Source: Alphaproteobacteria bacterium
GTDB lineage: Bacteria; Pseudomonadota; Alphaproteobacteria; Rhodobacterales; Rhodobacteraceae
Direction: 5' to 3'
DNA length: 64,000 nucleotides
Assembly: GCA_030431485.1 (NCBI GenBank)
Contig: JAUIIR010000001.1
Span: 1 to 64,000 of the forward strand
Shown here: positions 1 through 8,543 of the stretch, piece after piece
How positions within the stretch are numbered: the stretch's first letter is position 1
How the letters are laid out: every line of letters starts with the position of its first letter
Notes under the pieces: generated by a model
What the model saw: the letters and a program-made list of their open reading frames with translations, nothing else
Databases searched by the model: none
Told to the model about the DNA's origin: nothing
Translations under genes and position numbers: made by a program

Positions 1-413
1 CAGGCTGGGCCATGCGCGACGCGATGCTGGAAAGCTGGCAAGCCGATGCGGCGGGTGTCTATCCCGGGCAGGACGGGGCCGATCCGAAGGTCTCGGGCTT
101 CTGCCGGTTCGCCGCCGACAAGGACAGCGGCGAGTTCACCCTGCGCACCGTCAAACCGGGCGCGGTGAAAGGGCGGAACGGACAGATGTTCGCGCCGCAT
201 ATCTCGCTCTGGATCGTGGCGCGTGGGATCAATATCGGGCTGAACACGCGCATCTATTTTGAGGATGAGGATAATAGCGCCGACCCGCTTCTGGCTCGCA
301 TCGAACAACGCCCGCGTGTGGATACGTTGATCGCCCAGAAAACTGGCGACGGCACCTATCGGTTCGACATTCGGCTTCAGGGCGAGGGCGAAACGGTGTT
401 TCTTGACCTGTGA
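1..413 (+). CDS. pcaG: Protocatechuate 3,4-dioxygenase alpha subunit, C-terminal part
   Basis: The reading frame is open to the left edge, so this is the C-terminal ~137 residues of a protein that is normally ~200 aa. PcaG pairs with PcaH to open the protocatechuate ring and give 3-carboxy-cis,cis-muconate. Support is the intradiol-dioxygenase core (APHISLWIVARGIN, then a LNTRIYFEDE strand) and the adjoining pcaB, the next enzyme of the pathway. The TGA stop shares one base with the ATG of pcaB (TGATG), implying translational coupling. The ATG at 12 is probably internal rather than the true start. Confidence 0.88.
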   Translation, partial: GWAMRDAMLESWQADAAGVYPGQDGADPKVSGFCRFAADKDSGEFTLRTVKPGAVKGRNGQMFAPHISLWIVARGINIGLNTRIYFEDEDNSADPLLARIEQRPRVDTLIAQKTGDGTYRFDIRLQGEGETVFLDL

Positions 414-1474
414 TGACAGGTGTCTTTGACCATCCCTGGTTGTCGGGCCTTTTTGCCGATGACGTAATTGCTGCGCTTTGGTCCGCCGAGGCGCAGCTTT
501 CATCCATGTTGGCGTTTGAGGCCGCGTGGTCGCGGCATGGGCATCTTGCCGGCCTGTGGTCTGAAGGCGAGGGTGCAGCCGCTGCAACTGCCATACGAGA
601 CCTGACACTGATGCCGAGCGCATTGCACGAAGGAACAGCCCAAGACGGGGTGTGTGTCCCGGCTTTGGTTCGCCTGCTCAAGGCGCGGACAGGAGCAACG
701 GCGATCCACAAAGGCGCCACGTCGCAGGATGTCATAGACACGGCGACCGTTCTTTCCCTGGTCCAAAGTCTCGACGTTTTGGAGCGGCGGGTGCATGTCC
801 TTGAAAGCGGTTTGTCTGATCTGAAGGACCGTCTCAGCGGCTCAACAATGATGGGGCGCACCCGGATGCAGGCGGCGATGCCCATCTCTGTGACGGATCG
901 GATCGAGACTTGGCGTTTGCCGCTCTTGGCGCATCATGACCGTCTTTCACATTTACGACCACGGGTAGCTTTGGTTCAGATCGGTGGCGCCGCCGGAGAT
1001 CGTGCGGCGCTGGGCGTTGGGGCAGATGCGCTATGTGCTGCCGTGGCGAAGGATCTGGGATTGGCATCAACACCCCGCAGTTGGCACGCGATGCGCGACG
1101 GGATGGCCGAAGCAGCTTCGGTTCTGTCGCTGGTCACTGGGATGCTGGGCAAGATGGGACAGGACATCTGCCTGATGGCGCAACAGGGTATTGACGAGAT
1201 CACCTTGGCAGGCGGCGGCGGGTCGTCGGCCATGCCGCATAAGCAGAACCCTGTTTTGGCAGAACTGCTTGTCACTCTGGCGCGGTTCAATGCGACGCAG
1301 GTCTCTGGCATGCATCATGCGATGATCCACGAACAAGAACGGTCTGGCGCGGCGTGGACGCTGGAGTGGATGTTGTTGCCGCAGATGACGCTGGCCGCCG
1401 GGCGCGCACTGGACGTGGCCACGACGCTTGTTGCGCAGATTGAGCGTATGGGAACCTCTGATCGGTTGTCCTGA
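413..1474 (+). CDS. pcaB: 3-carboxy-cis,cis-muconate cycloisomerase
   Basis: This fumarase/aspartase-superfamily enzyme converts 3-carboxymuconate to 4-carboxymuconolactone in the beta-ketoadipate pathway. The superfamily signature GGGGSSAMPHKQNP lies at about residues 267-280 and carries the catalytic loop serine. At ~353 aa it is about 100 residues shorter than the gamma-proteobacterial form; the short form is common in alphaproteobacteria. The ATG overlaps the pcaG stop by one base; a GTG at 410 is an in-frame alternative. pcaC and pcaD, which follow in the pathway, are not in this window and may lie upstream of pcaG. Confidence 0.93.
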   Translation: MTGVFDHPWLSGLFADDVIAALWSAEAQLSSMLAFEAAWSRHGHLAGLWSEGEGAAAATAIRDLTLMPSALHEGTAQDGVCVPALVRLLKARTGATAIHKGATSQDVIDTATVLSLVQSLDVLERRVHVLESGLSDLKDRLSGSTMMGRTRMQAAMPISVTDRIETWRLPLLAHHDRLSHLRPRVALVQIGGAAGDRAALGVGADALCAAVAKDLGLASTPRSWHAMRDGMAEAASVLSLVTGMLGKMGQDICLMAQQGIDEITLAGGGGSSAMPHKQNPVLAELLVTLARFNATQVSGMHHAMIHEQERSGAAWTLEWMLLPQMTLAAGRALDVATTLVAQIERMGTSDRLS

Positions 1475-1515
1475 ACCAGTGCTCAGCCTAAACCCGTTCA
1501 AAAAGGAAGACAGAT

Positions 1516-2793
1516 ATGTCGGAAGACCGTGTTTTGATCGCTGGCGGCGGGATCGCCGGATTGGCAGTGGGGCTGACCCTACACCAGATCGGCGTGCCGT
1601 TTACAGTGTTCGAGGCGGCGAAAGAGATGCGGCCTTTGGGTGTTGGGATCAACATTCAACCCAATGCGGTTCGAGAGCTTTTCGATCTGGGATTTTCTGC
1701 CGAGGATTTGGACGGTGTCGGTGTTCCTGCCAAGGAATGGGCACTGGTCGGTCTCAATGGTCGTGAGGTTTATGCCGAGCCGCGAGGGCTTGGCGCAGGG
1801 TACAACTGGCCGCAATACGCAGTGCATCGCGGGCAGATGCACATGCTGCTATACGAGACGTTGATCAACCGGGCCGGGGTCGACGCTGTGCATCTTGGCG
1901 CAAAGGTCGCGTCTTATGCGCGGGACGGGTCAGGCGTTGCCGCGCGAGTTGTTACGTCTGACGGCGAGAGGGTTGAGCGCGGTCGTTTGTTGATTGCCGC
2001 CGACGGCATCCATTCCGCGATCCGCGCGCAGATGTACCCGGATCAGCCGCCGATCCATTGGGGCGGGGCGGTGATGTGGCGCGGTACGGTGCGGGCCAAG
2101 CCGTTGCGCACAGACTCGTCTTTTGTGGGATTGGGGACACATCGACATCGGATGGTCATCTACCCGATCTCAGCGCCCGATGCTGATGGAATGTCGCTCA
2201 TCAACTGGATCGCCGAAGTGACGATGGACGATTCAGCTGGCTGGCAACAGGATGGCTGGTTCAAACCGGTTGAGATCGAGGAGTTCATCCACCATTTCGA
2301 GGACTTTCGGTACGACTGGTTGGACGTGCCCGAGATGCTGCGCGGTGCGGATTGCGCTTATGTGAACCCGATGATCGACCGCGATCCGGTGCCAAGCTGG
2401 GTCGATGGCGCAGTGGCGCTGATGGGGGATGCAGCGCACGCGATGTATCCGACCGGATCGAATGGAGCGAGCCAGGCGATTGTCGACGCGCGGGTGATCG
2501 GTGCGAAGATGCTGGAGCATGGTGTGACAGAGGCGGCGCTTGCAGCCTATGATGCTCAGCTCTGCGGTCCGGTGTCGGAACTGGTGCTGCGCAATCGCGG
2601 TGCAGGTCCGTTTGGACTGCTCAATCTGCTGGACGAACGCTGTGGCGGTGTTTTCGAAGATGTCGAAGCGGTAATCCCTGCTGCTGAACGCGCGGATTTC
2701 ATGGCGAAATACAAGGCTGCCGCCGGGTTCGCCATCGAGACGCTGAACGCGGCCCCCGCGACGATCACGCCCGGAGCACGTGTCGACGGTTGA
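1516..2793 (+). CDS. Class A FAD-dependent monooxygenase (salicylate-hydroxylase/PhzS-like)
   Basis: Single-component flavoprotein hydroxylase, 425 aa. The N-terminal Rossmann fingerprint is GGGIAGL (about residues 9-15). A second FAD/NADH motif (LLIAADGIHS) lies mid-protein and the GDAAHAMYP motif near residue 303. The following GSNGASQAI stretch is typical of the PhzS/salicylate-hydroxylase branch rather than of PobA. Start ATG has an AAGGAAG ribosome site ~10 bases upstream. It sits 41 bp after pcaB and 62 bp before pcaF in the same direction, so it probably feeds an aromatic acid into the protocatechuate branch. The substrate cannot be named from sequence. Confidence 0.8.
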   Translation: MSEDRVLIAGGGIAGLAVGLTLHQIGVPFTVFEAAKEMRPLGVGINIQPNAVRELFDLGFSAEDLDGVGVPAKEWALVGLNGREVYAEPRGLGAGYNWPQYAVHRGQMHMLLYETLINRAGVDAVHLGAKVASYARDGSGVAARVVTSDGERVERGRLLIAADGIHSAIRAQMYPDQPPIHWGGAVMWRGTVRAKPLRTDSSFVGLGTHRHRMVIYPISAPDADGMSLINWIAEVTMDDSAGWQQDGWFKPVEIEEFIHHFEDFRYDWLDVPEMLRGADCAYVNPMIDRDPVPSWVDGAVALMGDAAHAMYPTGSNGASQAIVDARVIGAKMLEHGVTEAALAAYDAQLCGPVSELVLRNRGAGPFGLLNLLDERCGGVFEDVEAVIPAAERADFMAKYKAAAGFAIETLNAAPATITPGARVDG

Positions 2794-2855
2794 CTTGCAT
2801 CTTGGACCGGTTTCGACGCCATATGCATCGATACTGACCCAACCGGAGTCGCCCC

Positions 2856-4058
2856 ATGCACGACGCCTTCATCTGTGATTACATCCGCACGCCCATCGGC
2901 CGCTACGGCGGTGCCTTGGCCTCGGTGCGGGCCGACGATCTGGCGGCTGTTCCTTTGGCAGCACTCGCAGCGCGGAATCCATCCCTTGATCTGGCGGCCA
3001 TCGACGAAGTGATCCTCGGCTGTGCCAATCAGGCGGGTGAGGACAATCGCAACGTGGCGCGCATGGCGGTTCTTTTGGGGGGCTATCCGGAAACGGTGCC
3101 GGGCACGACGATGAACCGCCTTTGCGGTTCGGGAATGGATGCGGTTCTGGCCGCCGCTCGCGCAATCAAGGCAGGTGAGGCGGACCTGGTGATCGCGGGT
3201 GGTGTCGAAAGCATGACGCGCGCGCCGTTTGTGATGCCCAAGGCACAGCAGGCCTTTGCGCGGCAGAACGAGGTTCACGACACCACCATCGGCTGGCGCT
3301 TCGTCAATCCAATCCTGAAAGCGCAGTACGGCATCGACTCCATGCCCGAGACAGCCGAGAACGTGGCTGAGGAGTTTGCTATAAGTCGCGAAGATCAGGA
3401 TGCTTTTGCCCTGCGCAGTCAACACCGCGCGGGGGCGGCTCAAAGCAGTGGACGTTTGGCGCAAGAGATCACTCCGGTCACCATCCCGCGATGCAAAGGC
3501 GATCCGGTGATCGTCGAGACCGACGAACACCCGCGGCCGGCGACGAACGTGGAAGATCTGGCGCGGCTCAAGCCCTTTGTGCGTGAAGGCGGAACGATCA
3601 CTGCGGGCAACGCCTCTGGCGTGAACGACGGCGCGGCGGCGTTGATCGTGGCGTCGGAGGCCGCGATCAAGACGCATGGCTTGCGTCCTGTCGCGCGGGT
3701 TCTAGGCGGGGCGTCCATAGGCGTTGCGCCGCGCATTATGGGCATTGGGCCTGCGCCCGCATCGGAAAAACTCATGGCTCGGTTGGGGCTGACGCAAAGC
3801 GACTTCGACGTCATCGAATTGAACGAGGCTTTTGCGTCGCAAGGTCTCGCGACGCTTCGGCAATTGGGCATTGCGGATGATGATCCACGGGTGAACCGCA
3901 ACGGAGGAGCCATCGCGTTGGGTCACCCTCTGGGCATGTCCGGTGCACGGATTACCGGTTCTGCCGCGCTTGATCTGCGCCCGGGTCAGAAAGCTTTGGC
4001 CACCATGTGTATCGGCGTGGGTCAAGGCATTGCGATTGCACTTGAGGCGGCGGTTTGA
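2856..4058 (+). CDS. pcaF: 3-oxoadipyl-CoA thiolase (acetyl-CoA acyltransferase)
   Basis: Thiolase of 400 aa that splits beta-ketoadipyl-CoA into succinyl-CoA and acetyl-CoA, the last step of the pathway. Catalytic residues are visible: nucleophile Cys90 in MNRLCGSGMDA, His357 in ALGHPLGMSG and Cys385 in TMCIGVGQG. The PcaF assignment over a generic thiolase rests on the pca operon context and on motifs such as GNASGVNDGAAAL. It is the last gene of the plus-strand operon; a hairpin at 4109-4132 separates it from the convergent cynS. Confidence 0.88.
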   Translation: MHDAFICDYIRTPIGRYGGALASVRADDLAAVPLAALAARNPSLDLAAIDEVILGCANQAGEDNRNVARMAVLLGGYPETVPGTTMNRLCGSGMDAVLAAARAIKAGEADLVIAGGVESMTRAPFVMPKAQQAFARQNEVHDTTIGWRFVNPILKAQYGIDSMPETAENVAEEFAISREDQDAFALRSQHRAGAAQSSGRLAQEITPVTIPRCKGDPVIVETDEHPRPATNVEDLARLKPFVREGGTITAGNASGVNDGAAALIVASEAAIKTHGLRPVARVLGGASIGVAPRIMGIGPAPASEKLMARLGLTQSDFDVIELNEAFASQGLATLRQLGIADDDPRVNRNGGAIALGHPLGMSGARITGSAALDLRPGQKALATMCIGVGQGIAIALEAAV

Positions 4059-4108
4059 TGTTGATGCTTAACTTTAGAAAAAAATTGCAAGACATTGAAA
4101 ATAATAAA

Positions 4109-4132
4109 TACCCGGCGGTTTATCGCCGGGTA
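4109..4132. terminator. Hairpin between convergent pcaF and cynS
   Basis: Perfect 9-bp inverted repeat TACCCGGCG / CGCCGGGTA with a 6-base loop. Read on the minus strand it is followed by a T-rich run (TTTATTATTTTC), so it is a good intrinsic terminator for the cyn operon. On the plus strand the T-tract is weak, so it may act in both directions with unequal strength. Confidence 0.75.
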
Positions 4133-4172
4133 CCGTTAATGTTTCTAAAGTGCCGCTGACAAGTCTTTGCTC

Positions 4173-4643
4173 TTACCAAGAGTTGTAGGCAAGGTATTTG
4201 CCTGACATCTCCACTTTCACGCGGTCGCCTTTCTCGTGCGGCACGCGTGTCACGGACATATCGAAATCAATTGCGGACATGATGCCGGTGCCGAATTTTT
4301 CCTCGATCAGCGCTTTGAGCGTCGGTCCGTACACGCCGACGATTTCGTAGAAGCGGTAGATGCATGGATCGGTTGGAACGGACTGCTCCCAGACCTTGGT
4401 GGGCGGCTCTTCCAGAACGCTGGCAGCCTCTTGAGGCAGGCCCATCACAGAGACTAATGCCTCGGCTTTGTCCTTGGGAAAGGCGTTCATGCCCATGCAG
4501 GCCGAATGCGTCCAGACCGGAGACATGTCGATCTTCTCGGCGATGCCCTCCCATGTCATACCTGCCTGCTTTTTCGCGGACAGGATCATCATCGTCACGT
4601 CTTCCTTGGTCATCATGACTGGCACCTCGTAATTGTCTTTCAT
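4173..4643 (-). CDS. cynS: Cyanate hydratase (cyanase)
   Basis: Converts cyanate plus bicarbonate to ammonia and CO2 (via carbamate), in the cytoplasm. With the ATG at 4643 the protein is 156 aa, the usual family length. That start has a strong AGGAGG site 10 bases upstream, whereas the longer frame to 4685 adds 14 non-conserved residues. The catalytic triad of the family is present: Arg97 and Glu100 in YRFYEIVGVYGP and Ser123 in GIMSAIDF (E. coli Arg96, Glu99, Ser122). It is the last gene of the minus-strand operon headed by the ABC importer, whose likely cargo is therefore cyanate. Confidence 0.96.
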   Translation of the reverse strand: MKDNYEVPVMMTKEDVTMMILSAKKQAGMTWEGIAEKIDMSPVWTHSACMGMNAFPKDKAEALVSVMGLPQEAASVLEEPPTKVWEQSVPTDPCIYRFYEIVGVYGPTLKALIEEKFGTGIMSAIDFDMSVTRVPHEKGDRVKVEMSGKYLAYNSW

Positions 4644-4681
4644 TTTTGGTTTCCTCCTGTGTCGTCTTCCAATGTTGTCTG

Positions 4682-5161
4682 TCAAAGCCCAAGCTCGGTC
4701 AGGCCGGGATGGTCGTCAGGGCGCCGGCCTTGCGGCCAGTGGAACATCCGGTCTGCTTCAGAGATCGGCACATCGTTGATCGACGCATGACGGACCGCCA
4801 TGTAGCCAAGCGCGTCGAACTCCCAGTTTTCGTTGCCGTAGGCACGGTACCACTGGCCGGCGTCGTCTTGCCACTCGTAGCAAAAGCGCACTGCGATCCG
4901 GTTGCCGTCATGGGCCCAGATCTCCTTGATCAGGCGATAGCAGTTTTCCTTGGCCCATTTGGCGGTCAGAAACGCTTCGACCTCAGCGCGCCCGTTCAGG
5001 AACGTGTCCCGATTGCGCCAGCGTGTATCCCGCGTGTAGGCCAAAGCCACCTTGGATGGATCGCGGCTGTTCCACGCATCTTCTGCCATGCGCACCTTTT
5101 GGACAGCGTCCTCGTATGTGAACGGGGGCAGGGGCGCGCGTGGGCTCTCTTGATGTGTCAT
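4682..5161 (-). CDS. DUF1348 / NTF2-like (SnoaL-fold) family protein
   Basis: Small protein of 159 aa with the DUF1348 pattern: an N-terminal helix ([19 protein letters not shown]), a [11 protein letters not shown] segment and a beta-rich second half ([26 protein letters not shown]). The family is NTF2-like and usually annotated only as nuclear-transport-factor-2 related. No catalytic role can be assigned. It lies 17 bp after the ABC ATPase and 38 bp before cynS on the same strand, so it is probably co-transcribed and may have an accessory role in cyanate or nitrogen use. Confidence 0.85.
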   Translation of the reverse strand: MTHQESPRAPLPPFTYEDAVQKVRMAEDAWNSRDPSKVALAYTRDTRWRNRDTFLNGRAEVEAFLTAKWAKENCYRLIKEIWAHDGNRIAVRFCYEWQDDAGQWYRAYGNENWEFDALGYMAVRHASINDVPISEADRMFHWPQGRRPDDHPGLTELGL

Positions 5162-5178
5162 CTGCGTGCCGCCCGAAG

Positions 5179-6081
5179 TCAGTCGTTTACCGCCCGCAAG
5201 GGCGGCGGTGCGCTGGGTTCTTCCTCGGCCGTTGTCTTGTCGATCCGGACAGTTTCAGGCGTTTGCTCTGCATCGCTGCTCTGCTTACCGGCGAGTTCTT
5301 TTGATCGTTGACCAAGGAACTGCACCAGATGGTTGCGGATGGCGTAGTAATTCGGATGTTCGACAATCTCGGTCCGGCTGCGCGGACGCGGGATGGTGAT
5401 CTCAACCGACTCGGCCACGCGCGCGAACGGCCCATTGGTCATCAGCAGGATTCGGTCTGCAAGCAGGATCGCCTCGTCGATGTCATGGGTGATCATGAAC
5501 ACGGTCTGTTCCGTGCCGCCCCAGATCTTCAGCAGCTCTTCCTGAATGGTCCCCCGCGTCAGCGCATCCAGCGCACCGAAAGGTTCATCCAGAAGCAACA
5601 GCTTCGGCTGGTTGGCAAAGGCCCGCGCAATGGACACACGCTGACGCATGCCGCCGGACAATTGGCTCGGCTTTCGGTGGACCACATCCCCCTCAAGGCC
5701 AACCTTAGCCAGAAAGTCACGGGCATGCGCCTCGACTTTTTCGGCGGACCAGTCGGGATAGCGGGCTTTGACGCCAAAGGTGACGTTCTTCAGCGCCGAC
5801 AGCCAAGGCAGAAGCGAGTAGTTCTGGAATACCACTCCCCGGTCCAGAGACGGGCCAGACACCTCGAACCCGTCCATTTTGACCACGCCCGACGTGGGGT
5901 CGGCCAGACCGGCAAGGATGTTCATGATTGTCGACTTGCCGCAGCCAGAATGGCCGAGGATGCAGACAAATTCGCCTTTCTCGATCCCGAAGCTGGCGTT
6001 TTCGAAGACGGTCATCGTGCCGCCCTGGCCATCCGGGTATTGCTGGGTCAATCGCTCGATACTGAGAAAAGGTTTCGCCAT
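5179..6081 (-). CDS. ABC transporter ATP-binding protein (NrtD/CynD/TauB-like)
   Basis: Nucleotide-binding subunit of the cyanate/nitrate-type importer. Walker [10 protein letters not shown] (about residues 39-47), Q-loop FQNYSLLPW, signature [15 protein letters not shown], Walker [16 protein letters not shown] and the H-loop THDIDEA are all present. The ATG at 6081 was chosen for its AAGGAG site and because it gives the family N-terminus [11 protein letters not shown]. The frame runs on upstream without homology. The last ~45 residues form a Glu/Pro/Thr-rich tail not needed for the fold. The gene starts 11 bp after the permease stop. Confidence 0.92.
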   Translation of the reverse strand: MAKPFLSIERLTQQYPDGQGGTMTVFENASFGIEKGEFVCILGHSGCGKSTIMNILAGLADPTSGVVKMDGFEVSGPSLDRGVVFQNYSLLPWLSALKNVTFGVKARYPDWSAEKVEAHARDFLAKVGLEGDVVHRKPSQLSGGMRQRVSIARAFANQPKLLLLDEPFGALDALTRGTIQEELLKIWGGTEQTVFMITHDIDEAILLADRILLMTNGPFARVAESVEITIPRPRSRTEIVEHPNYYAIRNHLVQFLGQRSKELAGKQSSDAEQTPETVRIDKTTAEEEPSAPPPLRAVND

Positions 6082-6092
6082 GGGGTGTCTCC

Positions 6093-6929
6093 TTATTCGG
6101 CGTAAGCGACCGCGCGCTGCAGGACGCCAAAGGCTGAGTCCAGCAACATGCCGACGACGCCGATCATGAGGATTGAAAAGATGACTGAGGTCAGGTCGAG
6201 ATTGTTCCACTCGTTCCAGACGTAGTACCCGATGCCGGTTCCACCGACGAGCATCTCAGCCGCAACAATGACCAGCCACGCAATGCCGATGGAAATGCGC
6301 ATGCCTGTCACAATCGTAGGGGCGGCAGCGGGCAGGATCACGGTGAACGCGGTCTTGAATGCGCCGAGTTCGTGTGTGCGGGCGACATTCACCCAGTCCT
6401 TGCGCACCCCGGCCACGCCGAACGCCGTGTTGAGCAGCATAGGCCAGATCGAACAGACGAAGATCACAAAGATGGCAGACGCCTCAGAGTCCTGAATGAT
6501 AAACAGTGCAAGCGGCATCCAAGCCAGCGGAGAGATCGGGCGCAACACTTGGATGAACGGGTTGAACGCCTTGTAGGCGACCTGACTCATGCCGATGAGA
6601 AAGCCCAACGGAATGGCGACCAGCGCAGCAAGGAAATACCCGGTCAACACACGGTAGATTGAATACCCGATCTGGATACCAATCCCTTTATCGTTAGGAC
6701 CAGCGTCGTAAAACGGATTGCTCAGCTGTTCCCAAGCTTTTGCCAAGACCTGGCTGGGCGGGGGCACACCGGCTTTCTGCGCGCCCCCACCTGTGAGGCG
6801 CTCGTATTCGGTAAGTTCGCTCGCGGCCTTCTGCGCCGGAATGGCGGCCTCCCAGATCAGGAGGCCAACCACCAGCATGACAATCGACAAGATCGCGGCG
6901 CGCTTGTTGATCGAAAGACTGTCCAACAT
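6093..6929 (-). CDS. ABC transporter permease (NrtB/CynB-like)
   Basis: Inner-membrane permease of 278 aa of the nitrate/taurine/cyanate type (BPD_transp_1). An N-terminal membrane helix (ILSIVMLVVGLLIW) is followed by a periplasmic stretch and then five hydrophobic segments. The EAA-type loop lies around VNVARTHELGAFKTAFTVILPAAAP, the site contacted by the ATPase. It starts 3 bp from the end of the binding-protein gene and precedes the ATPase gene. Substrate is inferred from the linked cyanase gene. Confidence 0.92.
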   Translation of the reverse strand: MLDSLSINKRAAILSIVMLVVGLLIWEAAIPAQKAASELTEYERLTGGGAQKAGVPPPSQVLAKAWEQLSNPFYDAGPNDKGIGIQIGYSIYRVLTGYFLAALVAIPLGFLIGMSQVAYKAFNPFIQVLRPISPLAWMPLALFIIQDSEASAIFVIFVCSIWPMLLNTAFGVAGVRKDWVNVARTHELGAFKTAFTVILPAAAPTIVTGMRISIGIAWLVIVAAEMLVGGTGIGYYVWNEWNNLDLTSVIFSILMIGVVGMLLDSAFGVLQRAVAYAE

Positions 6930-6932
6930 GGA

Positions 6933-8327
6933 TCAGCCCTTTCCGATCGGGAAGCTGGCGACATACGCTTCGGGTTCTGCCGGGTCGAATGTCTTGCCCA
7001 TAATCGTGTGCGACTTGTAGGTGACGTCCGGCGCCTCGTAGCCCAAGTCTTCCATGACCTTCTTCGCGTCGGCGGCAAGGTAGACCTGTTCGGCCACGGC
7101 TTTGTAATCGACATCGCCTTCGATGTAGCCCCACCGCTTCATCTGCGTCAGAATCCAGACCCCCATCGAGTGCCAGGGGAACGGGTCAAAGTCGATCCGG
7201 TCCGGGACTTGCTGCACTTCGCCAAGCCCGTCGGCAAAGGTGCCGGTCAGAACCTGCTCGATCACCGGCACGGGCTGGTTGAGGTAATTTGTCGGTGCAA
7301 TGGCCTCGGAGATTTCTTTCCGGTTGTCTGGGTTTGAGGCGTATTGCGTCGCGTCGATGATCGACTTGAGCAGCGCGCCATAGGTGTTGGGCAACTCGGT
7401 CGCGAAGGACAGCGGCGCAGCAAAGGCACAGCAGGGGTGGCCCTCCCAAATGTCCTTGGTCAGCATGTGGATAAAGCCGATGCCTTCCCAGACGGCACGC
7501 TGGTTGAACGGGTCGGGCGACAGGTAGCCGTCGAGGTTGCCGGCGCGGAGGTTGGCGACCATCTCGGGCGGCGGCACAACGCGGATCTGGATGTCGACAT
7601 CCGGGTCGAGGCCGAATTCTGCAACGTAGTAGCGCAGCAGGAAGTTGTGCATCGAATACTCGAACGGCACGCCGAAGGTGAAGCCTTTCCACTGTTTCGG
7701 GTCGCGTTTGTCGAGGTGTTCGTTGGACAAAACTATGGCCTGACCGTTGATGTTCTCAACGGCCGGCATGATGTAAGGTGTGGCCACAGACCCCGCTCCG
7801 AGCGTCATCGCCAGCGGCATCGGTGTCAGCATATGGGACGCATCGTATTCACCAGACAGTGACTTGTCGCGGGCCACGGCCCAACCTGCTGTCTTGATGA
7901 CCTGAGCATTCAGGCCATAACGTTCATAAAATCCCATCGGTTGCGCCATGATGATCGGCGTGGCGCATGTGATTGGTACGAAGCCAATGTTCAGATCGGT
8001 CTTTTCCGGTGTTCCCAAGTTGTCGAGGATTGCCGCCTTTGCTTCGTTCATCGGGAAGACTGAGGCCAACGCCGCCGCAACAGTGCTTCCGCCCAACATA
8101 CCCATGAAGGAACGGCGCCCGATGTCACTTTGACCAAACACAGAGCGAACGATCGCGCTTTCAACGGCGCGCTCCATCATCTCTTCGGATGACATCTTGG
8201 TCGGATCGACGTCCTTTGCACTGTGTGTGTGGCTGTGACCGGCTGCGCAGCTGTCGCAGCTGCAATCTGCGCCGTGGCGAAGGTCCGTGTCTACTGAGAA
8301 CGGATTTCCTAGGCTTTTGATCGTCAT
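6933..8327 (-). CDS. ABC transporter substrate-binding protein (NrtA/CmpA/CynA-like) with Cys/His-rich leader
   Basis: Binding protein of 464 aa of the nitrate/bicarbonate/cyanate family (NIGFVPITCATPIIMAQPMGFY near the start of the mature domain). The ATG at 8327 follows a CAGGGGA ribosome site; the upstream frame has no family similarity. A twin-arginine signal GRRSFMGMLGG begins at about residue 70 and is followed by a hydrophobic stretch, so export by Tat is likely. Unusually, about 70 residues precede the arginines, with a Cys22-x-Cys24-x2-Cys27 and His31-x-His33-x-His35 cluster. It is the first gene of the cyn operon, divergent from the regulator at 8544. Confidence 0.88.
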   Translation of the reverse strand: MTIKSLGNPFSVDTDLRHGADCSCDSCAAGHSHTHSAKDVDPTKMSSEEMMERAVESAIVRSVFGQSDIGRRSFMGMLGGSTVAAALASVFPMNEAKAAILDNLGTPEKTDLNIGFVPITCATPIIMAQPMGFYERYGLNAQVIKTAGWAVARDKSLSGEYDASHMLTPMPLAMTLGAGSVATPYIMPAVENINGQAIVLSNEHLDKRDPKQWKGFTFGVPFEYSMHNFLLRYYVAEFGLDPDVDIQIRVVPPPEMVANLRAGNLDGYLSPDPFNQRAVWEGIGFIHMLTKDIWEGHPCCAFAAPLSFATELPNTYGALLKSIIDATQYASNPDNRKEISEAIAPTNYLNQPVPVIEQVLTGTFADGLGEVQQVPDRIDFDPFPWHSMGVWILTQMKRWGYIEGDVDYKAVAEQVYLAADAKKVMEDLGYEAPDVTYKSHTIMGKTFDPAEPEAYVASFPIGKG

Positions 8328-8473
8328 GTGCAGTCCCCTGTCTGATGTGTGTTCCGTGTCGTTGCGGCTATCCTGACAGGATGGTTCGGTGTGAAAAACC
8401 GGGTGCAAAAAATTTGGGCATGGTAATAATTTATATTATTTACAGTACGTTATATTGCGTTAGGGGTAACAAA

Positions 8474-8502
8474 AAATTACGATATATCATAAATTACGAT
8501 AT
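8474..8502. promoter_or_regulatory. 12-bp direct repeat in the cyn divergent promoter
   Basis: AAATTACGATAT occurs perfectly twice, at 8474-8485 and 8491-8502, a 17-bp period. It lies in a markedly AT-rich 216-bp gap between the divergent importer operon and regulator gene. The remaining gap also holds TTATATTATTTACAG-like AT-rich sequence but no clear hexamer pair or -24/-12 promoter. The repeat is a candidate activator-binding site for the adjacent regulator. Confidence 0.5.
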
Positions 8503-8543
8503 TTCGTTAGACCGCGCTGCGCCGCAGCGGTAGCTTGGGTCAC

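Noticed and set aside
8395-8425. Possible -24/-12 promoter for the cyn operon on the minus strand (TTGCA preceded by TGCCC)
   Set aside because: The GG dinucleotide required 10 bases upstream of GC is not there, and the local regulator lacks GAFTGA.
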